Origin: an uncultured Collinsella sp.
Lineage (GTDB): Bacteria; Actinomycetota; Coriobacteriia; Coriobacteriales; Coriobacteriaceae
NCBI GenBank assembly: GCA_900549335.1
Contig: UROJ01000001.1
Coordinates: forward strand, 1-45,236
Reading direction: 5' to 3'
DNA: 45,236 nt
Shown: one piece after another, positions 40,023 to 45,236 of the stretch
Layout: each line of letters starts with the position of its first letter
Numbering within the stretch: position 1 is the stretch's first letter
Program-made: the position numbers and the translations under genes
The notes under the pieces: model-generated
Database searches by the model: none
What the model saw: only the letters and a program-made list of their open reading frames with translations
Told to the model about the DNA's origin: nothing

Positions 40023-41136
40023 TATCCTTGTATACGCTGAGGCATGGGGTGTCGGTGGGATAGAAACATACCTTCTGGGGCTCTTTCGTGAGCTAGCCCC
40101 AAGGGGTTTCTCGTTCACGTTGATCACTACCTGGGATTGGAATTGCTCTTACGACGATGTGCTGGCCTCGCTCGGTGTTGAGCGTCGTGCGGTTTTCAAT
40201 GGCTACAAGCCCGGACAGGTGAGACGCCTCAAGGACGGGCTTAGTGCGTTCAAGAGACTTCTCGATGAAAACAGCTTCGATGCTGTGCATATCAATACGA
40301 TGAATGGAATGGGGTTCGCCTATGCCCAGGTTGCTGCGAGTCGTGGAGTGCCGGTGTGCATCGTGCACTCGCACAACTCTGATGTTGGCGCGGGCGGCAG
40401 GATAGTTAAAAGGTTCGTGCACTCAGTCGCTCGCTCAGTGCTATCGGGCGCTGAGACTTCGAGGCTCGCATGTTCCGAGGAAGCGGGGCGGTATCTCTTC
40501 GGGAGGAAGCCGTTTACGGTCGTGCGTAATGGCTTTGACACGGTTCGCTTCGCGTTCGATTCTGCCGTTCGTGGTGCTTGCCGCAGCGAGCTGGGGGTGC
40601 CCGCCGATGCACTGCTGTTGGGTAACCCTTCGCGTCTCGCGCCCGCCAAGAATCCCCTCTTCCAATTGGATGTGTTTTCCGAGGTGCTGAGGGCTGAGCC
40701 TTCTGCCTACTACCTCATGCAAGGGGACGGCGAGATGAGGGAACAGGTACGAGAACACGCAGATTCGCTTGGTGTGGCTGCGCACGTTATCTGGTTCGAG
40801 CCGAGAGCGGACGTGGCGCCACTCTACAACGCGATGGACGTGTTGCTGTTTCCTTCGCTGCACGAGGGGCAGCCTCTCGTCCCGGTCGAGGCACAGGCTT
40901 CGGGTCTTCCGGTCCTCATGTCTGTGAACGTATCTGACGAGACTGCCGTTACTGATTTGACTCGGTCCGAGGGGCTTGACCGTCCGGCTTCTCTTTGGGG
41001 AGAAGAGATCCTGGCTATGGCTCGGGAGCCACGCAATCGCGCTATCTATGCGGATCAGATTCGCAAGGCGGGCTACGACGTTGCAGATACTTCTGAAATC
41101 ATGGCCAATATTTATCAAACACAAAGGGTGAGATAA
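40015..41136 (+). CDS. Family 4 glycosyltransferase
   Basis: A 373-residue GT-B fold retaining glycosyltransferase. NILVYAEAWGVGGIETYLLGLF has the typical GGxE-type N-terminus. VCIVHSHNSD and VVRNGFDTVRF lie in the middle. The C-terminal sugar-nucleotide site has LFPSLHEGQPLVPVEAQASGLP with the family E-x7-E. Start at ATG 40015; an upstream open frame of 91 codons belongs to the pyruvyl-transferase remnant in another frame. The ribosome binding site is weak (GGGA). It has lower GC and a different codon mix from the 5' part of the cluster, suggesting a separate origin. Confidence 0.88.
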   Translation: MTNILVYAEAWGVGGIETYLLGLFRELAPRGFSFTLITTWDWNCSYDDVLASLGVERRAVFNGYKPGQVRRLKDGLSAFKRLLDENSFDAVHINTMNGMGFAYAQVAASRGVPVCIVHSHNSDVGAGGRIVKRFVHSVARSVLSGAETSRLACSEEAGRYLFGRKPFTVVRNGFDTVRFAFDSAVRGACRSELGVPADALLLGNPSRLAPAKNPLFQLDVFSEVLRAEPSAYYLMQGDGEMREQVREHADSLGVAAHVIWFEPRADVAPLYNAMDVLLFPSLHEGQPLVPVEAQASGLPVLMSVNVSDETAVTDLTRSEGLDRPASLWGEEILAMAREPRNRAIYADQIRKAGYDVADTSEIMANIYQTQRVR

Positions 41137-41137
41137 T

Positions 41138-42283
41138 ATGGCGGGTGAAACCCCCATCAAAGTGTTAAACATCGTCCCGTCGCTCGCTATGGATGCAGGC
41201 GTTACTTCGTTTGTTCGGAACATGTTCTTGTTTCGTGACAGTTCGCGCGTCTCGTACGACTACCTGCATCATGACGTTGTTAATGGCGAGCTGCGACATC
41301 TGCTCAACTACGATGACGAATTCAAAGGGCGCGGTGCCAAGGTCTTTACGGTCACGCATGCGGGAACTGATCTCTCGGCCTTCATTAGAGAGGTCAAAGG
41401 GTTCTTTCAAGAGCATGGTTCTGAATACGACGTCGTGCACTGCCACATGCCCAACTCGGCATTCTGGACGCTTCGTTACGCGGCCGAAGCCGGGGTTGCC
41501 CATCGCGTGCTACACAGTCATCTCAACAGCAGCTCGGATAGGTTCAGCCATCGTGTGCGCAACGCGCCGCTCATCTGGTTCGGGCGGCGCTGGGCGACCG
41601 ACGGGGTCGCGTGCTCCGAAGACGCCGGCCGCTACCTCTTCAGGGGGAAGGACTTCCTGGTGATGAGGAACGGCATCGATATCGACCGCTTCGCCTTCAA
41701 CCCTGAGGTCCGGACGGCCTGCAGGGTGGAACTCGGAATAGGTCCCGAGGAGCCCGTGGTGGGATGCGTGGGCCGGATTTCCTTGCAGAAGAACTTCTCC
41801 TTCGCGGTCAGGGCTTTCGGTGAGTATGTGGCTGCTCACGGCCCTGCCAGGCTTGTAATCATCGGGGAGAGTAACAGCGCCGATGAACGCCGGGAACTCC
41901 AGGAGCTCGTCGACGAAATGGGTCTGGAAAACTCCGTGATGCTGCTTGGCTTGAGGAGCGACGCCTATCGTCTCTACTCGCTCTTCGATGTCTTCTTTAT
42001 GCCGTCGCTTTATGAGGGCCTTCCCGTCTCGGCCGTGGAGGCACAGGCGGCGGGACTGCCGTGTGTTTACTCGACTGGTGTGCCCGCCGAGACGGACATC
42101 GCCGGGACTGGTTCGTTCACGGCGCTCGACGCGCCGCTGGCCAACTGGGCGAGGGCGCTCAATGTGGCGATCGAAGGCGGCAGGCACCTGGAGGCCCCTA
42201 ACAAACTAGAGGCTGCGGGCTACTCAGCCGAGGCAAACGCCGCGCGGCTTATGGAGTACTACGAAAGGCTGTTGAGCCGATGA
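41138..42283 (+). CDS. Family 4 glycosyltransferase (EpsF-like)
   Basis: A 381-residue GT-B glycosyltransferase paralogous to the preceding gene. IKVLNIVPSLAMDAGVTSFVRNM is the N-terminal loop; DVVHCHMPNSAF, LHSHLNSSSD and VMRNGIDIDRFAF follow. VVGCVGRISLQKNFSFAVRAF marks the C-domain, with FMPSLYEGLPVSAVEAQAAGLP carrying the E-x7-E. Its C-domain is close in length and layout to the upstream paralogue, but the N-domains differ, so acceptors probably differ. It begins 1 nt after the upstream stop and overlaps the next gene by 4 nt (ATGA). Confidence 0.88.
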   Translation: MAGETPIKVLNIVPSLAMDAGVTSFVRNMFLFRDSSRVSYDYLHHDVVNGELRHLLNYDDEFKGRGAKVFTVTHAGTDLSAFIREVKGFFQEHGSEYDVVHCHMPNSAFWTLRYAAEAGVAHRVLHSHLNSSSDRFSHRVRNAPLIWFGRRWATDGVACSEDAGRYLFRGKDFLVMRNGIDIDRFAFNPEVRTACRVELGIGPEEPVVGCVGRISLQKNFSFAVRAFGEYVAAHGPARLVIIGESNSADERRELQELVDEMGLENSVMLLGLRSDAYRLYSLFDVFFMPSLYEGLPVSAVEAQAAGLPCVYSTGVPAETDIAGTGSFTALDAPLANWARALNVAIEGGRHLEAPNKLEAAGYSAEANAARLMEYYERLLSR

Positions 42284-42939
42284 GCTACGTAAGCAGGATC
42301 TCAAGAAAGATTGGTGATATGGCGAATCCATTGCTCGCCAAGGGCAGAAGGAAGAAGCTCACCCGCACTGACTTCAGCATCTTCTCGAACAACTGTTGGG
42401 CCGGCTCGGTGTATCGGCGTTACGGACTTCCCTATAGCAGTCCAACCGCCGGCCTCTACTTCTTCGCGAGCGACTACGTGAAGTTCGCCTCGAGGCTCAG
42501 GCACTACACTGCGACGCCGTTAGAGTTCATCGACGCACGAGACTCCCGTTATGCTGATCAGCTTCGCGAGAAGGGCGAGCTCGACAAGCCCGTCGCTCGT
42601 CTCGATGATATCGAGGTCGTGTTCCTGCACTATCCCTCCCCGGAGGAAGCCGCAGAGAAGTGGGCCCGCCGCTGCGAGCGGATCAACTGGGGCGACGTCT
42701 TCATCAAGTTCAGCCAGATGAACTGCTGCACAGAGGAGGACCTCAGGGCCTTCGATGCCATTCCCTTCGGCAACAAGGTCTGCTTCACGGCGTCGCCGAG
42801 GCCCGAGCTCGCGTGCGCCGTGCACTTCCCCGGCTATAGCGAGCGGGGGGGGGTCCTCAATGATACGGACTATTACTCGCGGTACATCGACTTGGAAGAA
42901 TGGCTCTGCAGGCCCCCGGAGATCTACGGACTCGGTTAG
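42280..42939 (+). CDS. DUF1919 family polysaccharide protein with an internal G9 tract
   Basis: A 219-residue protein of the DUF1919 family, found in capsule and exopolysaccharide clusters and of unproven function. Recognisable parts are DFSIFSNNCWAGSVYRRYGLPYSSPTAGLYFFASDYVKF, VVFLHYPSPEEAAEKWARRCERINW, FIKFSQMNCCTEEDL and a C-terminal YYSRYIDLEEWL. A run of nine G at 42845-42853 lies in codons for ERGGV near residue 190. Loss of one G would shift into a frame that stops at 43021, overlapping the next start by 4 nt. It overlaps the previous gene by 4 nt. Confidence 0.8.
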   Translation: MSYVSRISRKIGDMANPLLAKGRRKKLTRTDFSIFSNNCWAGSVYRRYGLPYSSPTAGLYFFASDYVKFASRLRHYTATPLEFIDARDSRYADQLREKGELDKPVARLDDIEVVFLHYPSPEEAAEKWARRCERINWGDVFIKFSQMNCCTEEDLRAFDAIPFGNKVCFTASPRPELACAVHFPGYSERGGVLNDTDYYSRYIDLEEWLCRPPEIYGLG

Positions 42940-43017
42940 CTGGCCCTATTCGCACGGGCTTTGCTGCCCTCTCTGCCTCGACCTCTATTCGATTGACTTT
43001 GAGCGGGGCGAGTTTCG

Positions 43018-43557
43018 ATGAGGGTAAAACGCATCGCCTGCTCGATTATCAGGAGGATTCTTTTGTTCAGGTACGGGAAGAGGCTCGAACTCGGCCGGCG
43101 TCCATCCCCTAGGCTTCTCTGGGGCCTTCGATTGGGGAAAGGCTGCCATGTGAAGATTGGTGACGATGTTGTCATTAAGCCCGGTGCACACATATGCGTT
43201 GTTGAGGGTGGTGCCCTTAGCATCGGGAACAATCTGTTCATGAATAGCGGATCCAGCATAACCGTGCTTGGAGAAACGGCCATCGGAGACCGTGTCCTGT
43301 TTGGCCCGAACGCCATGGTGTTCGACCATGACCATGATTATTCATCTGCAAAACCTGCCGTGACTTACAAACTCGGACATGTTTCTATCGGTGACGACGT
43401 CTGGCTTTGTGCAGGGTCGATTGTCACTCGCGACACCTCTGTTGGAGACCGATCGATTGTGGCTGCCAATGCGGTCGTATGCTCGAACTTGCCCCAGAAC
43501 TCAGTTGCTGCGGGCGTTCCCGCAGTTGCCAAGAAGCAAATTTTGGAGTGGAGCTAG
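43018..43557 (+). CDS. Hexapeptide-repeat acyltransferase (serine/maltose O-acetyltransferase-like)
   Basis: A 179-residue left-handed beta-helix protein. Hexapeptide-type repeats run from about residue 45 (VKIGDDVVIKPGAHICVVEGGALSIGNNLFM) to the end, with GETAIGDRVLFGPNAMVFDHDHDY (catalytic His region), VSIGDDVWLCAGSIVTRDTSVGDRSIVAANAVV and the closing AAGVPAVAKK. It probably acetylates a sugar of the surface polysaccharide. There is a 78-nt gap after DUF1919 with no other gene. Lower GC than the preceding genes. Confidence 0.87.
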   Translation: MRVKRIACSIIRRILLFRYGKRLELGRRPSPRLLWGLRLGKGCHVKIGDDVVIKPGAHICVVEGGALSIGNNLFMNSGSSITVLGETAIGDRVLFGPNAMVFDHDHDYSSAKPAVTYKLGHVSIGDDVWLCAGSIVTRDTSVGDRSIVAANAVVCSNLPQNSVAAGVPAVAKKQILEWS

Positions 43558-43670
43558 TGGATCAGATAATTTATCCGAATGAGGACCTGGTTTACAGACG
43601 CAATGTTACTGACGTGCATGGTCTTGTGAGGAGCGTGGGATTCAATCGATCGGTGGTGAGCAATGGATAG
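43557..43670 (+). CDS. Possible 37-residue gene remnant
   Basis: A short frame starting at GTG in a TAGTG overlap with the acyltransferase stop and ending at 43670 inside the next gene's start region. The peptide (MDQIIYPNEDLVYRRNVTDVH...) has an ordinary composition and the overlap style of this operon, but I recognise no family. It may be the beginning of a deleted gene, or only chance. Confidence 0.25.
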   Translation: MDQIIYPNEDLVYRRNVTDVHGLVRSVGFNRSVVSNG

Positions 43671-44622
43671 CCCACTCATTAGTGTCATCGTTCCCGTCTA
43701 TAACGTTGAAGACTATCTCTTGGAATGCGTAGAGAGCCTCATCGGCCAGACGTACGCAAACCTTGAGATTTTGCTCATCGATGATGGGTCAACAGACTCT
43801 TCACCTGAGATCTGCGAAATGCTCCAATCGCGCGACGGCAGAGTCCGCGCCTTGCATAAGGAGAACGGCGGTCTCTCGGATGCTAGGAACTATGGAGTGG
43901 AACGAGCCATCGGGGAGTATGTGTCCTTTATAGACGGTGATGACTATCTCGATGGCAACGCTTTCGAAACTGTCGCGAAAGAGCTCGCCGGCGGTGCCGA
44001 CCTCGTTGCTTTCGGTATCGTGCTCGACTTTGAAGACGGCAGCCATGTGGACAAGGCTGCGCACGAGAGGCGTGTCTACTCGGGCACGGAGGGCATCGTA
44101 GCCCTGAATACGTTCAATGGGTTTGACGTGAGCGCTTGCAATAAGGTCTACCGCCGTACCCTTTTCGACAACGTGAGGTTTCCGAAAGGGAAGCTATGCG
44201 AGGATTTTTATGTTATGCCTAGGATTTTCGATCTCGCTAATCGGATTGTCCTTCTTCCGAATCCGTTCTATCACTATAGGCAGCGGAGCGGAAGCATCAC
44301 CAAAGGTACGTCTTTCAACATGGACTTTATTAATGCGGCTGAGGACCAGCTTGCTTTTTTGGAGCGCAATCACCCTGAAATATCTTGTGTTGGCGAAAGC
44401 GCCCTCGGCTTCGCTTATCTAACTTATCTGAACTTCTGCATTGACAGATGTACGCTCGACGACGCCGTCCTGATACGCAATAAAATGAGGGACCGGTGCC
44501 CTGCGGTGCTAAGATGCCCCGGCCTGCCACGCTGGAAACGGCTCCAATATCTCTTTGCGTGTATTTCATCAAGAGTGTACGGCCGGCTGTACGCTCTTGG
44601 CGTCGAAAGACGGAGGGACTAG
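43663..44622 (+). CDS. Family 2 glycosyltransferase
   Basis: A 319-residue GT-A glycosyltransferase of the common EpsJ/WcaA type. PLISVIVPVYNVEDYLLECVESL, then ILLIDDGSTDSSPEICE, ENGGLSDARNYGVERA and the DxD region YVSFIDGDDYLDGNAF are textbook. FPKGKLCEDFYVMPRIFDLA and YHYRQRSGSITKG complete the acceptor side. Cytoplasmic, acting on a lipid-linked repeat unit. The next gene starts 2 nt after the stop. Confidence 0.9.
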   Translation: MDSPLISVIVPVYNVEDYLLECVESLIGQTYANLEILLIDDGSTDSSPEICEMLQSRDGRVRALHKENGGLSDARNYGVERAIGEYVSFIDGDDYLDGNAFETVAKELAGGADLVAFGIVLDFEDGSHVDKAAHERRVYSGTEGIVALNTFNGFDVSACNKVYRRTLFDNVRFPKGKLCEDFYVMPRIFDLANRIVLLPNPFYHYRQRSGSITKGTSFNMDFINAAEDQLAFLERNHPEISCVGESALGFAYLTYLNFCIDRCTLDDAVLIRNKMRDRCPAVLRCPGLPRWKRLQYLFACISSRVYGRLYALGVERRRD

Positions 44623-44623
44623 G

Positions 44624-45236
44624 ATGAGGTTAATCGATAGGAAGCTGAGCCTGAATCCGCTGCTCTCCATTGCGGTCTTTCATGCCTGCGTAGTGCGTGT
44701 CGTGTACATTCCCGGCTACAATACTATCGCTTCGGTTTTGTGCGCGATTATTCTCTGCGTCATGCTCCTGAGAGTCAAAAAAATTTTTTCTGAGCCTTAT
44801 TTGAAGGTCAACCTTCTTTTGTTCGCCATGTCCGCCGTAATGGTCGTCTCCTCGCTTTTGAACTCATACAACATGAATGGAACGTTGCTGTTTATCGCAA
44901 GGCTGAACCTACTGACTTGGTTCTTAGAGATCCAATGTTCTGAGGGTAGAATTCGCAGCACTGCCACGGTATTCTTCCTTTGCTGTGTGGTCTATCTTCT
45001 GATTACGTATTACTACATTGTTTCGGACCCTCTTATGGCTTGGCGGAATGAGCTCAACTATTTGGTCGGAACCAAGTTCTCGGTGTCCTATCTCGCCTTG
45101 TTCGGGCTCATCATGTACGTTATTGCCGCCGGGAGGTCAATAAAAACCATTCCACGAGCCGTGCTATTCGCCGCGCTTTGCGTCCTTGCGCTTCTTCTTG
45201 CCCTCAGGATTGACTGTAATACCGGAGCGATCGGCA
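44624..45236 (+). CDS. Polytopic membrane protein, O-antigen ligase/polymerase-like, 5' part
   Basis: At least 204 residues, open at the window end. It starts at ATG 44624 with GGAGGG 6 nt upstream. The translation (MRLIDRKLSLNPLLSIAVFH...) contains about six membrane spans separated by short loops, for example the segments near residues 34-50, 63-78, 118-133 and 153-172. Spans, cluster position and absence of another polymerase suggest a Wzy polymerase or O-antigen ligase family member. The large periplasmic loop that would settle it lies beyond the window. It has the lowest GC in the window. Confidence 0.7.
   Translation, partial: MRLIDRKLSLNPLLSIAVFHACVVRVVYIPGYNTIASVLCAIILCVMLLRVKKIFSEPYLKVNLLLFAMSAVMVVSSLLNSYNMNGTLLFIARLNLLTWFLEIQCSEGRIRSTATVFFLCCVVYLLITYYYIVSDPLMAWRNELNYLVGTKFSVSYLALFGLIMYVIAAGRSIKTIPRAVLFAALCVLALLLALRIDCNTGAIG

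Overview
The window looks like a chromosomal segment of a high-GC, anaerobic gut actinobacterium of the class Coriobacteriia, most likely Collinsella or a close relative. This is inferred from strong G/C third-position bias, a Hyf-type formate hydrogenlyase beside a formate channel, selenocysteine machinery, and a LoaP-led polysaccharide locus. No marker such as 16S rRNA is present, so the genus is not proven.

Layout. (1) 1-8080: the 3' part of a formate hydrogenlyase operon, hyfD(partial)-hyfE-hyfF-hyfG-hyfH-hyfI-hycH-hycI-focA, ending in a clear terminator. (2) 8202-15253: a selenium/molybdenum block: a DMSO-reductase-family molybdoenzyme with Cys at the selenocysteine position, selA, selB, tRNA-Sec (selC), mobA and a DUF3343 (putative Se/S carrier) protein. 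(3) 15512-20768: glutamate dehydrogenase, then a two-gene xanthine-dehydrogenase-type molybdenum hydroxylase in which the 2Fe-2S and Mo subunits are fused. (4) 20909-29186: housekeeping genes: tRNA-Leu(UAG), tig, clpP, clpX, valS, folC. (5) 29538-34062, minus strand: an M24 aminopeptidase, and a three-gene flavoprotein operon (glycerol-3-phosphate-dehydrogenase-like, pyridine-nucleotide oxidoreductase, DUF1667). (6) 34063-35059: an intergenic array of alternating inverted repeats with an exact 80-bp period, followed by a small membrane zinc-ribbon protein. (7) 35285-37048: thrS without a TGS domain, with two tandem terminators. (8) 37373 to the end: a polysaccharide cluster opened by a LoaP/NusG-type antiterminator, then an initiating sugar-phosphate transferase, glycosyltransferases, a truncated pyruvyl transferase, DUF1919, a hexapeptide acyltransferase, and the start of a polytopic O-antigen ligase/polymerase-like protein that runs off the window.

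How the genes fit together. FocA and Hyf handle formate and release it as H2 and CO2. The formate dehydrogenase that feeds Hyf is usually a Sec-containing molybdoenzyme, and the Sec insertion genes and MGD cofactor gene lie immediately downstream. No Sec codon is evident inside this window, so the user of SelA/B/C must lie elsewhere, perhaps just upstream.

Intergenic DNA is unusually rich in structure. There are three copies of a ~67-nt palindromic repeat; a related pair of ~110-nt long-stem elements bracketing valS in opposite orientation; a 158-bp element with 30-nt terminal inverted repeats; a perfect 31-nt palindrome; and the 80-bp-period array at 34231-34529, the most unusual item here. 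The gene-free stretches over 300 bases are 29187-29537, 34063-34627 and 37049-37372. All three hold repeats, terminators or promoter elements listed below.
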